In this document: piece by piece, positions 26,005 to 34,638 of the stretch
Layout of the letters: each line of letters opens with the position of its first letter
How positions within the stretch are numbered: the first letter of the stretch is position 1
DNA from: Pseudonocardia cypriaca
Lineage (GTDB): Bacteria; Actinomycetota; Actinomycetes; Mycobacteriales; Pseudonocardiaceae
Length of the DNA: 64,000 nt
Reading direction: 5' to 3'
NCBI RefSeq assembly: GCF_006717045.1
Contig: NZ_VFPH01000002.1
Location: 682,001 to 746,000 of the forward strand
Position numbers and translations under genes: made by a program
Notes under the pieces: model-generated
The model's input: the letters and a program-made list of their open reading frames with translations, nothing else
Told to the model about the DNA's origin: nothing
Databases searched by the model: none

Positions 26005-26892
26005 ATGAGCACAACGACCCCGAACGGCCGTTCGGATGTGACGGTGATCGGCCTCGGACTGATGGGCAGCGCCCTGGCGCGGGCATTCCTGCGGGCCGGC
26101 CACCGCACGACGGTGTGGAACCGCTCGCCCGCGAAGGCGCGGCCGCTCGTGACCGAAGGCGCGGTGCTCGCCGGGTCGGCCCGCGACGCGGTGGCCGCGA
26201 GCCCCCTGCTGGTCGTGTGCGTGCGCGACCCGGATGCGGTGCGCGAGGTCCTGGAACCGGTCGCGGGCGAGCTGGCCGGCCGCGCACTGGCGAACCTCAC
26301 GTCGGGCTCGTCGGAGCAGGCCCGCGCTCTCGCCGGTTGGACGGCGGGCCACGGCGCGGACTACCTGGACGGGGCGATCATGATGACCCCGCCCGGCATC
26401 GGCGCCCCGGACACGCTGATCCTCTACGGCGGGCCGCGTGGCGCCTTCGACGTGCACGAGCCCGTCCTGCGGGCGCTGGGCGGAGCAACCACGCACCTGG
26501 CGACCGATCCCGCCGTCCCGTCCCTGTACGACAGTGCCCTGCTCGGGCTGATGTGGAGCAGCCTGACCGGGTTCCTGCACGCCCTGGCGCTCGTCGGCAC
26601 GGAGGGCGTCACGGCGACGGAGTTCCTGCCGTTCGCCACCGGCTGGCTGCGCGCGGTCGGCTCCTTCATGCCGGGCATCGCCCAGCAGGTGGACGCGGGT
26701 GCCTACCCGGGGGAGGAAGCGACGCTCGAGACGCAGCTGCCGCCCGCCCGGCACCTGGTGCACGAGAGCGAGCTGCGGGGCGTCGACGCCACGCTGCCGC
26801 GGTTCACCCGCGACCTGATCGAGCGGGCCGTCGACCGGGGCCACGCCGGGGACAGCTACGCCCGCCTCATCGAGCAGCTGAGAGCGCCGTGA
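26005..26892 (+). CDS. Imine-reductase-like NAD(P)-dependent oxidoreductase
   Basis: The protein has 295 residues of the beta-hydroxyacid dehydrogenase/6-phosphogluconate dehydrogenase fold. VIGLGLMGSALARAFLRAGH followed by TTVWNRSPAKA is the N-terminal signature I associate with imine reductases. LYDSALLGLMWSS carries an Asp where that family has its Asp/Tyr proton donor. It would reduce a C=N or C=O bond with NADPH. The substrate is unknown. A 3-hydroxyisobutyrate-dehydrogenase-like activity is the alternative. Its stop overlaps the NmrA gene (GTGA). Confidence 0.82.
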   Translation: MSTTTPNGRSDVTVIGLGLMGSALARAFLRAGHRTTVWNRSPAKARPLVTEGAVLAGSARDAVAASPLLVVCVRDPDAVREVLEPVAGELAGRALANLTSGSSEQARALAGWTAGHGADYLDGAIMMTPPGIGAPDTLILYGGPRGAFDVHEPVLRALGGATTHLATDPAVPSLYDSALLGLMWSSLTGFLHALALVGTEGVTATEFLPFATGWLRAVGSFMPGIAQQVDAGAYPGEEATLETQLPPARHLVHESELRGVDATLPRFTRDLIERAVDRGHAGDSYARLIEQLRAP

Positions 26893-27743
26893 GGACGACC
26901 GGCAGCGCGAGCGCCCGGGAAGACGCCCCGATCCTCGTGCTCGGTGGCACCGGCCGGACGGGCCGGCGGGTCGCCGACCACCTGGGGCGCCGCGGCCGGC
27001 GGGCACGGGTCGCCTCTCGGTCGGGTCCCGTCCGCTTCGACTGGGACGACCCGGGCACCTGGGGCCCGGCCCTCGCCGGCGTCGGCGGGGTGTACCTGAT
27101 GAGCGCAGGGGCGGGAGAGGCGGTACCGGCGTTCCTGGACGTCGTCCGCGCGAGCGGCGCGCCGCGGGTTGTCCTGCTGTCGGCCCGCGCATGGGAGCGC
27201 GCCGGCGACGGCGATCTGCTCGCCGTCGAGCGATGGGTGCGGGAGCACGCACCGGGATGGACCATCCTGCGCCCGACCTGGTTCGCGCAGAACTTCGACG
27301 AAGAGCCGTTCCTGCGCGACATGGTCGCTACGGGCACAGTCACGCTCTCGGCTGGGAACGGGTTGGTGCCCTTCGTCGACGTCGAGGACGTCGCGGAGGT
27401 GGCGGCGGCGGTGCTCACCGAGCCAGGCCACGTGGGACGAGTTTACGAGTTGTCCGGGCCCCGGCTGCTCGGCTTCGGCGACGCGGTGGGGGAACTGGCG
27501 CGCGCCCGCGGACGGTCTGTGCGGTACGACCCCGTTTCCTCCCGCCGCTGCGCGGCGCGGCTGCGGGAGATCGGCTGCTCCGCGGAGGTCGCCGCGTTCG
27601 TGGACCGCATGCTCGGCTGGGTGGCCGCCGGCGCCGAGGCACACCTGTCCGACGGCGTCCACCAGGTGCTCGGCCGGCAGCCCCGCGACTTCGGTGAGTA
27701 CCTGCGCCGCGGACGGTGCCTCCCCGGGGGGCGGACTCAGTGA
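26889..27743 (+). CDS. NmrA-type NAD(P)-binding protein, stop codon supplied by an IS end
   Basis: The protein has 284 residues from the overlapping GTG. LVLGGTGRTGRRVADHLGRRG is the extended-SDR nucleotide motif of the NmrA group. TILRPTWFAQNF and FVDVEDVAEVAAAVL are standard for these proteins, which act as quinone/NADPH oxidoreductases or redox sensors. The TGA is formed by the first three bases of the inserted element at 27741 (TGAGCCTTTG). The native last residues have therefore probably been replaced, though the length is near normal. Confidence 0.82.
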   Translation: MRTTGSASAREDAPILVLGGTGRTGRRVADHLGRRGRRARVASRSGPVRFDWDDPGTWGPALAGVGGVYLMSAGAGEAVPAFLDVVRASGAPRVVLLSARAWERAGDGDLLAVERWVREHAPGWTILRPTWFAQNFDEEPFLRDMVATGTVTLSAGNGLVPFVDVEDVAEVAAAVLTEPGHVGRVYELSGPRLLGFGDAVGELARARGRSVRYDPVSSRRCAARLREIGCSAEVAAFVDRMLGWVAAGAEAHLSDGVHQVLGRQPRDFGEYLRRGRCLPGGRTQ

Positions 27744-27966
27744 GCCTTTGCCAGCCTGCCGGACGGGCAGGTCAGGGCGCTCTGGCGTGGCGTGACCTCG
27801 CAGCACACGCCCGCCAGCGCGGACCGGGTGAGCGGGCCAACGCCGAGCTGAAGAACTGGAAGATCCTACGCAAGATCCGGTGCTGCCCGAGCCGGGCAGC
27901 CGAGCTCGTCGCCGCAGTCCAGACCCTGATGATCGCCAGCCGCATGACCAGGTTGGCAAAAGCTCA
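27741..27966 (+). mobile_element. Internally deleted IS5-type element (226 bp)
   Basis: The left end is TGAGCCTTTGCCAGCCTG at 27741. The right end, read in reverse, is TGAGCTTTTGCCAACCTG, ending at 27966. Between them only the transposase C-terminus remains (GPGERANAELKNWKILRKIR, then AAVQTLMIAS). It corresponds to the end of the intact transposase at 52062-52916. With both ends kept it could be moved by a related transposase. Confidence 0.75.
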
Positions 27967-28054
27967 GTGCAGACCCAACAGTCGACCCGGAGACCGGCGA
28001 CCACGACCTCAGCCTGTCTCGCGCTGGTGCCCATCGGAGCAACTGCTGGGAACC

Positions 28055-28101
28055 GCCGAACACGCCCTGACCTGCCCCTTCGACAGGTTGACGAAAGCTC
28101 A
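28055..28101 (-). repeat. Second solo IS5-type end
   Basis: In reverse it reads TGAGCTTTCGTCAACCTG, followed by GGGCAGGTCAGGGCG, so it matches the subterminal sequence of the copies at 24716 and 27741. No partner end or coding sequence is found within 130 bases. Positions 27967-28054 and 28102-28215 show no gene. Confidence 0.55.
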
Positions 28102-28215
28102 AATGGGCTGAATCTCGCGGGGCGTAGTTGCACACCCGTAGGGTCCGCCGGGCTCGCTCGAGCGGGGCTGCAGGTCGGCTCCCGACCATCCCCGGGTACT
28201 TGCTCTGGTGCGCCG

Positions 28216-30120
28216 CTACCCGCATTCAGAGGTGAGGCGTGGTGCGTGCCGCTTGGATGGTATATGGATGGGGCCCTCTATGAGTTCGGGGCGAATGTCC
28301 TCGGTCGGCTGGAACCAGGGTCGGCTGGCCCATTCTCCGCGTTCCTGCGAGTCGGTCGGCGCGGTCCCGGTCAAATTCTGGTCAAATTTCCATCGGGCGG
28401 GGAGCCGGACGCCGACCGGATACACGGTCAGCCCGTCCGGGTTGACGCGGAGTCGTAGGAAGTTCTTGTAGCTCTCGTTCGCGCAGGCCGCGTACAGCTC
28501 GTTGCTGTTGACCTGCCAGTGGTCGGCAATCCAGAGATACACGGCGACCATGAGCGGGCCGAGCATGGCGCCGACGGCCCCGCCGAGGACGGCGCGCATC
28601 CACGGGTCCGCCGCGGCGACTCCGCTGATGTGAAGGAGCAGGTCGACGACAGCGATCACAACGCCCAGATGCAGGACGGTGTGCAGCGCGGCCAGGGCCC
28701 GCTTACGACCGGGGGAGGCCTGCGAGCCGGCGGTGAAGGCGTACAGCGCAGCGAACAGGCCCAGCGCCGTCAGCGTGACCGGGAGCAGAGCCGCCACCGC
28801 CTCCAGCCATCGTCCGGTGGGACGGTCGAAGACCCGATCAGCCGGGACCGCCATGGCCACCAGACCGTAGACCGCCGCCGTGACCAGGAAGAAGCCCCGG
28901 TTGTGGTAGATCTGCCCGAAGATCCGCCGGCGCAACCGTCGTGACTCGCCGGTGGCCGGGAAGACCCGCTCGAGCCCGAACACCTTGGGCTGCTCCTCGG
29001 GTACAGCCTCCGACAACTCCGGAGCCGGCAGTTGGACCGGGGTCGGCAGGTGGTGAGTGGGTGACAGGTAGGCGCCCCCACCCCCTGCAACGATCTTGCT
29101 CTCGCCATCGGCGGTCGTGTAGCGGGCGTAGAAGTGCAAGTCACCGGCCAGGGTGAGCCGCAGCTCGGCCCGGGCACCGATCACCGTCCGCTGGAAGTAC
29201 TCCAGCACGTCGTGCGCTGCCGGGTCCTGGCGGGTTGCGGTCCAGGTCGGCTTGGCCGCGCACAGCACGATCTGTGCCCCCGGTTCCAGCGCGCGGGCCC
29301 GCTCCTCGAAGTAGTCGAGCTGCCCGGTGTCGATATCGGTGGCGAGCGCCACGTCCACCGCCCACAGGTGCCAGTTGTGCGGCAGGGCCAGCGCGAAGTA
29401 GCTGCGGGTCTGGCAAGTCTTCCACCCGCCGATCCAGCGGCCCTGGCAGAACTGTTTCACGAAGCTGGCCAGGCCGTCATACCAGTCGTGGTTGCCCGGG
29501 ATGGCGAACAGCCACCGCGGATGCCAGGTCCACGGCAGCGTCGACCGGAACGGGCCGACCAACCGGTTGCGATACTCCTCCATCGTCGCGAACGGGTACG
29601 CCTGGTCCCCGCCCAACACCAGAATCGCGCCCGCCCGCGTGAAGTGCTCGCCCGTCGGGCCGGGCAGGGTAAGGCTCTCGCGGGCCACCAGCGCGGCGAT
29701 GGTGGTGGTCGCGTCGAACCCGTCCCCGGAATCGGAGACGTAGTCCAGCCACAACTCCTCGGCACCCGTGAAGTCATAACCGCCAACCGTCTCCACCAGG
29801 CTCCAGCGATCCCCGCCGGCGTGTGTCGCATCGGGGAGTCGAGTCGCCAGGACGCCGGTGTGGGCGTCGCGCCGGTCGAAGAACTCCGCGAACTTCGTCG
29901 ACAACGCAACCTGCACCCCGATCAGCACCAACAGCTTCGGCACCAGCCAGCGGGTCGGCTCCTGCGGCGCGAATTCGATCTGCGCGGGCGCGCCCGAAGT
30001 GGGCCGCGTCGAGGGCGGCACCCCCGGCGCCGGCATTCGCACCGGCTCCCCCGGCCACTCGCCCGCGCCTCCAGCCCTCTGCGGCCCATCCGCACCGGGG
30101 GCGGCCTCACCGCCGTGCAT
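28216..30120 (-). CDS. Membrane-anchored metallophosphoesterase
   Basis: The protein has about 634 residues. Calcineurin-like metal motifs appear in order: YVSDSGDGFDAT, LGGDQAYPFA, IPGNHDWYDG and AGDLHFYARY. A hydrophobic segment (VPKLLVLIGVQVAL) precedes the catalytic domain. Four or more spans follow in the C-terminal third (GFFLVTAAVYGLVAMAV, AALLPVTLTALGLFAALYAF, and two more). The active domain is therefore probably held at the membrane. The ATG at 30120 is chosen over GTGs at 30135 and 30129; no strong ribosome site decides it. The phosphoester substrate is unknown. Confidence 0.82.
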   Translation of the reverse strand: MHGGEAAPGADGPQRAGGAGEWPGEPVRMPAPGVPPSTRPTSGAPAQIEFAPQEPTRWLVPKLLVLIGVQVALSTKFAEFFDRRDAHTGVLATRLPDATHAGGDRWSLVETVGGYDFTGAEELWLDYVSDSGDGFDATTTIAALVARESLTLPGPTGEHFTRAGAILVLGGDQAYPFATMEEYRNRLVGPFRSTLPWTWHPRWLFAIPGNHDWYDGLASFVKQFCQGRWIGGWKTCQTRSYFALALPHNWHLWAVDVALATDIDTGQLDYFEERARALEPGAQIVLCAAKPTWTATRQDPAAHDVLEYFQRTVIGARAELRLTLAGDLHFYARYTTADGESKIVAGGGGAYLSPTHHLPTPVQLPAPELSEAVPEEQPKVFGLERVFPATGESRRLRRRIFGQIYHNRGFFLVTAAVYGLVAMAVPADRVFDRPTGRWLEAVAALLPVTLTALGLFAALYAFTAGSQASPGRKRALAALHTVLHLGVVIAVVDLLLHISGVAAADPWMRAVLGGAVGAMLGPLMVAVYLWIADHWQVNSNELYAACANESYKNFLRLRVNPDGLTVYPVGVRLPARWKFDQNLTGTAPTDSQERGEWASRPWFQPTEDIRPELIEGPIHIPSKRHAPRLTSECG

Positions 30121-30135
30121 CACGTCCACAATCAC

Positions 30136-30510
30136 CCCAACACCGCGTCACAACGCTGTGGCTCGCACCAGCGCAGCCGGCGTTACCCCGACCCCACCGG
30201 TCACGACGGCCGGTCTGCCAGCGTCGCACTTCCTGTGCTGACGCCGACCAACCCCCGAGAGCACATCGGTGACCTTCGCTCGGCCTGTCGTCGCCCCAGA
30301 GCGCCACTTCCCTCAACGCCGGGACCGGCAAGACCGTCAATCTGACCTGCCCGTGGACCAGGAACCGCCTTACGACAAGGCTCTGCTCGTTGGGGTCGGG
30401 GTGCTCAGGGGTGGCGATGTAGAGGCGCGCACCGGCGGTGCCGCCGGCGACCTGGTGCCAGCGCTTCATGCAGCGAGCGGAAGCTCCGCGGCGTTGGGCG
30501 GCGAGAAGGC
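30136..30510. other. 375 bases between metallophosphoesterase and lipid kinase
   Basis: On the minus strand a frame opens with MKRWHQVAGGTAGARLYIAT, then EHPDPNEQSLVVRRFLVHGQ, which is protein-like for about 60 residues before turning Arg/Gly-rich. It may be a gene fragment. I cannot assign it and no ribosome site stands out. Confidence 0.3.
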
Positions 30511-31446
30511 TCAGGTGTCTCTGAAGGAAGGGCGGACCATCACGCGTAGCGCGTTGGCCTCCAGCGTGATCTGCACGGGCGTGCGTCCGCGGATCTCGCC
30601 GTCGATGTCGAGGTCGAGGGGCGGATCGGTTTCCAGCCACAGCTTGTCGGCGGTCAGGAACGGGCTGCGGGCCAGCGGCCGGTACGGGCCGTAGAGAGCC
30701 TGGCGCACGGTGGCGGCGGTGAGGCGGAGCCGGTTGGCGTCACCGAGCCGGTAGACCACGAGCAACCGGTCGTCGACGCCGGCGTCGGCGGCGATCGCGC
30801 GGCCGGCGTGGAAGCTGCCATTGGCGATGTTCAGCTGGTGGGTGGCCAGCTCGTACACCTCGCCGTCCACCCTCAGCCGGGCACGGAACGGCTGGTGGCG
30901 GGGTAGCAGCGCCAGCGCGGTCAGCGGGTAGGCGGCCCGGCCGAGGAGCCGTTTCAGTCCGTGCGGGACGTGTTCGGCCACCAGGACCGACACCCCGAGG
31001 CTGGTCAGATTGGCGAAATGGCGACCGGCCGCGTGGCCGAGATCCACGTCGGCCACCTTGCCCTCGGTGAGGGTCCGCACCGCCTCGGAGAGGTTCAGCG
31101 GCAGGCCGAGACTGCGAGCGAAATTATTCGTGGTCCCCAACGGCAGCACGCCCAGGCACACGTCACGATGGGCGAGCTGATGGCAGGCCTCGCTCAACGT
31201 GCCGTCCCCACCGCCGACCACCACCAGGTCAGCGCCGCACGTGGCCGCCGAGGCGAGGCGCTGCGGCAGGTCGGCGGGATCACTGACCGGCCAGACGCCC
31301 ATGAGGTCCAGCCCCGCGGCCTGCAACCGCTGCCGAACCTCCGCGAAGTGCCTGCGCCCCCGGCGGGATCGAACGTTGACGACCAGCGCGGCACGCCCCT
31401 GCGCCCGGATGACCGTCGTCAACGCCGCCTTCGTGCGGATCTCCAC
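30511..31446 (-). CDS. Diacylglycerol kinase family lipid kinase
   Basis: The protein has 311 residues. ALVVNVRSRRG opens the DAGK catalytic domain, VVVGGGDGTLSEACHQL is the nucleotide-binding GGDGT motif, and GVLPLGTTNNFARSLGLPL is the conserved substrate block. It phosphorylates a lipid alcohol such as diacylglycerol, or a sphingoid-like base, at the membrane using ATP. The GTG at 31446 is preferred because GGGAGG precedes it by seven bases; the frame stays open to 31539. A broken copy of its 3' end lies at 15939-16148. Confidence 0.87.
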   Translation of the reverse strand: MEIRTKAALTTVIRAQGRAALVVNVRSRRGRRHFAEVRQRLQAAGLDLMGVWPVSDPADLPQRLASAATCGADLVVVGGGDGTLSEACHQLAHRDVCLGVLPLGTTNNFARSLGLPLNLSEAVRTLTEGKVADVDLGHAAGRHFANLTSLGVSVLVAEHVPHGLKRLLGRAAYPLTALALLPRHQPFRARLRVDGEVYELATHQLNIANGSFHAGRAIAADAGVDDRLLVVYRLGDANRLRLTAATVRQALYGPYRPLARSPFLTADKLWLETDPPLDLDIDGEIRGRTPVQITLEANALRVMVRPSFRDT

Positions 31447-31962
31447 AAGCTCACCTCCCGCGTCGCCCAGTTCAGCAAGGGCATCGCTGTCGCCATCCTC
31501 CGAGTAGAACCGCACATGTGCGCGGAGAGACTCCCTCAAGTTGCAGTTGAGTTTGCTGTTGCAGGTGCAGCTCGTACGGCCGTGGGTGCCGCCCGCTCGA
31601 TGGTGCTAGGGGTATCCGGCCCACCAGCCGCGCGAGCATCCCTCATCAAGCGAGCGCACCCGTAGGTAGGCGTACGTGGTGGCAATGTCAGGGAGGCGCC
31701 CGGTGTGATTGCCATGCCGCCCATGGGCAGGACCTGCGCCATTGCAACGCGGCGAACGAGTGCGTCGAGGCCGGGGGGGTTACGCCGATGAGACAGCCGG
31801 CCGCCGCAGCTCCACCGGCGACAGCTACGCGCGTCGGCCGCGCCTGAGACCCGACCTCCGTTGCGCGCTCCGACGCCCCTTGCCCTTCGGTTCACACCGC
31901 GTCCGGATTCTGCCGCCCCCGCAGCGCGTCGTCGCCGCCCTACCCTGGCCTGGGTGGGACGG
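31447..31962. other. 516-base divergent gap
   Basis: It separates the lipid kinase and AlkB-like genes, which are transcribed away from each other. The part up to 31539 could be an N-terminal extension of the kinase. The rest shows no protein-like frame and no clear palindrome. Confidence 0.35.
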
Positions 31963-32526
31963 ATGCGCGGGATCGCGGAACGCCCGGAAGGGCTCTCCTA
32001 CCACCCCGACGTGCTCTTCCCCCACGAAGAGCAGGACCTGCTCGCCGTCGTGGAGTCGCTGGACCTGCAGCCCGTGGAGATTCGCGGACAAGTCGCCCGC
32101 CGTACCGTCAGGCACTTCGACCTCGAGTACGGCTACGAGTCGTGGCTACTGCAGCCCGCGCCACCGCTCCCCCGCGAGCTCGAACCCCTGCGCGAGCGGT
32201 GCGCCCAGCTCGCCGGACTGGCCCCGCAGGACCTGGCGCAGACGCTCGTCACCCGGTACCCACCCGGCGCAACCATCGGCTGGCACCGGGACGCACCCGT
32301 CTTCGGCCCGATCGTCGTCGGGGTCTCGCTGCTGTCCGGCTGCGTGATGCGCTTCCAGCGGCGCGTCGGCGGCGAGCGCCAGGTGCACGAGGCGGCGCTC
32401 GCGCCGCGCTCGGTCTACATCCTGAGCGGCAGTGCCCGGTCCGCCTGGCAGCACAGCATCCCCGCCGTGCCCGCCCTGCGGTACTCCATCACCTTCCGCA
32501 CCCTGCGCCGGCCGGTAGCGCGGTGA
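31963..32526 (+). CDS. AlkB-like Fe(II)/2-oxoglutarate dioxygenase
   Basis: The protein has about 187 residues. IGWHRDAPVFGPIVVGVSL holds the HxD iron pair. WQHSIPAVPALRYSITFR holds the distal His and the Arg that binds 2-oxoglutarate. This is the usual AlkB pattern. The family removes alkyl groups from nucleic acid bases by oxidation. The start at 31963 (MRGIAERPEG) is chosen from where similarity seems to begin. A GTG three codons earlier and an ATG at 31861 are open, and none has a strong ribosome site. Confidence 0.82.
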   Translation: MRGIAERPEGLSYHPDVLFPHEEQDLLAVVESLDLQPVEIRGQVARRTVRHFDLEYGYESWLLQPAPPLPRELEPLRERCAQLAGLAPQDLAQTLVTRYPPGATIGWHRDAPVFGPIVVGVSLLSGCVMRFQRRVGGERQVHEAALAPRSVYILSGSARSAWQHSIPAVPALRYSITFRTLRRPVAR

Positions 32527-32596
32527 GTGCAGGACCGCCCGCGATCGAACTCCTCGTCCTTGAACCGCTCGTCGTCGTGTTCGCCGTTAGCCGGCG

Positions 32597-33400
32597 TCAT
32601 TCGGCGAGACGGTGCACGGCCTCCGCGGCGATGCCGGCGGGGACGGTGTGGCCGCCGTCGAACTCGTGCACCTCGACGGGGATGCCCGCCGACCGCAGCC
32701 TCGGGACGATGCGTCGGGTCGTCCGATCGATCGGCAGCACGTCGTCGGCCCGGCCGTGGGAGACGTACACGCCGGGCGTGCGGGCTGGGCGCGCGGGCAC
32801 GACGAACCCGGGCGAGAACGCGAGGATGTGGGTGAACAGGTCGGCGTTGGCCAGTCCGAGCGAGAGCGCGTAGGACGCCCCGTCGGAGAACCCGCTGATG
32901 GCGAGCCGCCGTGGGTCGAGTGGATAGGACGCGAAGACGTCCTTCAGCGCCTCGTCGATACGGCGGACGTCCGGTCCCCAGCCACCCACGATGACGTCCC
33001 ATGTCCTGTCCTGCGATGTCGGGGCGAGCACGAGGAGCCGATGCGTCTCGGCCAGCGGGACGAGCGGGCCGAGCCCGGCGCGCGCGTCACCGCCGGCACC
33101 GTGCAGGCTGACCACCAGCCGTGCCGGCGTACCGACGTCGATTCCCGCCGGTACGTGCAGCAGTACCTCACGCCCTTGACCGAGGTCCACGGCGCGCAGC
33201 CCGGGCCGCTGACCCGTCCGATCCGGCGGGGTCGCGGGCGGCCGGGCGGTCAGCCGTGAGGGGTCGTTCCCCGTCTTCCCCATGTCGGACGTTCCTCCTG
33301 CACAGCCGGCGCCGGCCGCGACGGTGATCCCGCCGAGCAGAACCGCTCGCCGGGACACCTCGGACCCGAAGGCAGCCAATGCGGCCCCCGTGACGATCAC
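32597..33400 (-). CDS. Exported alpha/beta hydrolase (PHB-depolymerase/esterase-like)
   Basis: The protein has 267 residues. The N-terminus has a twin-arginine-like, hydrophobic signal (SRRAVLLGGITVAAGAGCAG) with a possible but weak lipobox Cys. VSLHGAGGDARAG forms the oxyanion region, ISGFSDGASYAL the Ser elbow, SHGRADDVLP the Asp and EFDGGHTVP the His. This layout resembles LpqC/PHB-depolymerase-type esterases. It probably acts outside the membrane on an ester. It ends 70 bases from the AlkB-like stop on the opposite strand. Confidence 0.8.
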   Translation of the reverse strand: MIVTGAALAAFGSEVSRRAVLLGGITVAAGAGCAGGTSDMGKTGNDPSRLTARPPATPPDRTGQRPGLRAVDLGQGREVLLHVPAGIDVGTPARLVVSLHGAGGDARAGLGPLVPLAETHRLLVLAPTSQDRTWDVIVGGWGPDVRRIDEALKDVFASYPLDPRRLAISGFSDGASYALSLGLANADLFTHILAFSPGFVVPARPARTPGVYVSHGRADDVLPIDRTTRRIVPRLRSAGIPVEVHEFDGGHTVPAGIAAEAVHRLAE

Positions 33401-33406
33401 ACCCGG

Positions 33407-33973
33407 TCAGGACATCGCGGACGACGCCGGGTCGGGGCGGCTCGGCGGCAACCCGGTGGGATCGCCCTGGAAGCCCTGCGGTCGCAGCTGCTCCTCGGCT
33501 GCGGTGGGCACCCGGTGCAGCAGCTCGTCACGGTCATCCTGGCGGTACTGACCGGTCTCGACCAGCGGCGGCGAGTAGGCATGGATCGTGACGGTCAGCT
33601 CGGCCCTCGGCTCCCGCCGCATCCGGTGGATCACCGTGCCGTCGAAGCAGAACCCCTCCCCCGCCCACACCGGCCCCCCGACCGGCCGCGCCCCCAGCCG
33701 CAGGTGCTCGTGCCGGATCACCCCGCGCGCCACATGAACCGCACCACAGGAGCTGCCGTGGTCGTGGTACCCGGTGTCGTGGTCGTCGGCGTTCCAGCAG
33801 ATCACCCACACCCCGAGATGCTCGCTGGTGAACACCTCGTTGTAGGTCCGCTTCCTACGGTCGTGGTCCAGATCGTCTTCCCACAACCGCGGGTGCTCGG
33901 CGATGCAACGCGCGATCTCAGCGAGCTCGTCCGGTCCCACCGGCCCGTCGGATGGCGCAAAAGGCAGGTCCAT
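33407..33973 (-). CDS. Cysteine dioxygenase family protein (cupin)
   Basis: The protein has 188 residues. GYHDHGSSCGAVHVARGVI carries the HxH metal pair of the thiol dioxygenase cupin, and FDGTVIHRMRRE supplies the third His. The family inserts O2 into a thiol such as cysteine or 3-mercaptopropionate. The tail is Pro-rich. It lies six bases upstream of the esterase frame on the same strand, so co-transcription is likely although a shared function is not obvious. Confidence 0.8.
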   Translation of the reverse strand: MDLPFAPSDGPVGPDELAEIARCIAEHPRLWEDDLDHDRRKRTYNEVFTSEHLGVWVICWNADDHDTGYHDHGSSCGAVHVARGVIRHEHLRLGARPVGGPVWAGEGFCFDGTVIHRMRREPRAELTVTIHAYSPPLVETGQYRQDDRDELLHRVPTAAEEQLRPQGFQGDPTGLPPSRPDPASSAMS

Positions 33974-34195
33974 GTGGACCTGCTACCCGTTCCGCGCCGG
34001 ATCAGGCCCAACGGGTCCACTCTGGATTGCGGCGACGCGCTGCGGACCGGCCCGTCGGGACCTGCTCGCCCATCGGGAGCCGACGGTCGGCGAGATCGGG
34101 GCCCCAGCGCCGCGGCCGACGACCTCGTCGCCCGAGCCAGGCGGCAGGGCGACGAGCGGGTGCTGTACGTGGCGGCGATCGGAGCCATGACCCGC

Positions 34196-34431
34196 GGAGA
34201 TACCTCGATCACGGGCCCTACACGTTCATCTGGGTCGATGCCCTCATGGTCAAGGTTCGTGAGGACGGCCGGGTGGTCAACGTGCGCGCCCTGATCGCGG
34301 CCGGGGTCAACGCCGACGGGCACCGCGAGATCCTCGGCCTGGACGTGACCTCGGCCGAGGACGGGGCGGGCTGCTTGGCGTTCCTGCGCGGGCTGGTCGC
34401 CCGCGGCCTGTCCGGGGTGCAGCTGGAGTGA
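34196..34431 (+). pseudogene. Central fragment of an IS256-type transposase
   Basis: The frame reads LDHGPYTFIWVDALMVKVRE and ILGLDVTSAEDGAGCLAFLR and ends in GLSGVQLE with a stop. It parallels residues about 153-228 of the intact transposase at 17132-18385, with several substitutions, so it comes from a sister element. Only the first catalytic Asp is kept. The flanks (33974-34195 and 34432-34638) hold no recognisable IS end or gene. Confidence 0.8.
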
Positions 34432-34638
34432 CGGTCGCAGACCCCGGGCGGGTGGTGGACTGCGTGGACGACGGCCGTGACGGGGACACCGTCACGCGTC
34501 GGGACCGAGAACCTGCACGTTGGATGCAGTGTGCAGCGTGTCCATCGGTCCGACGCTCACCGCGACCCGTCGAGGATGCCCTGTCTTGGGCACGTGTGCG
34601 GTGCCGGTCGGTGCAGGTCGAGGTGCCAGCAGCGCCGT

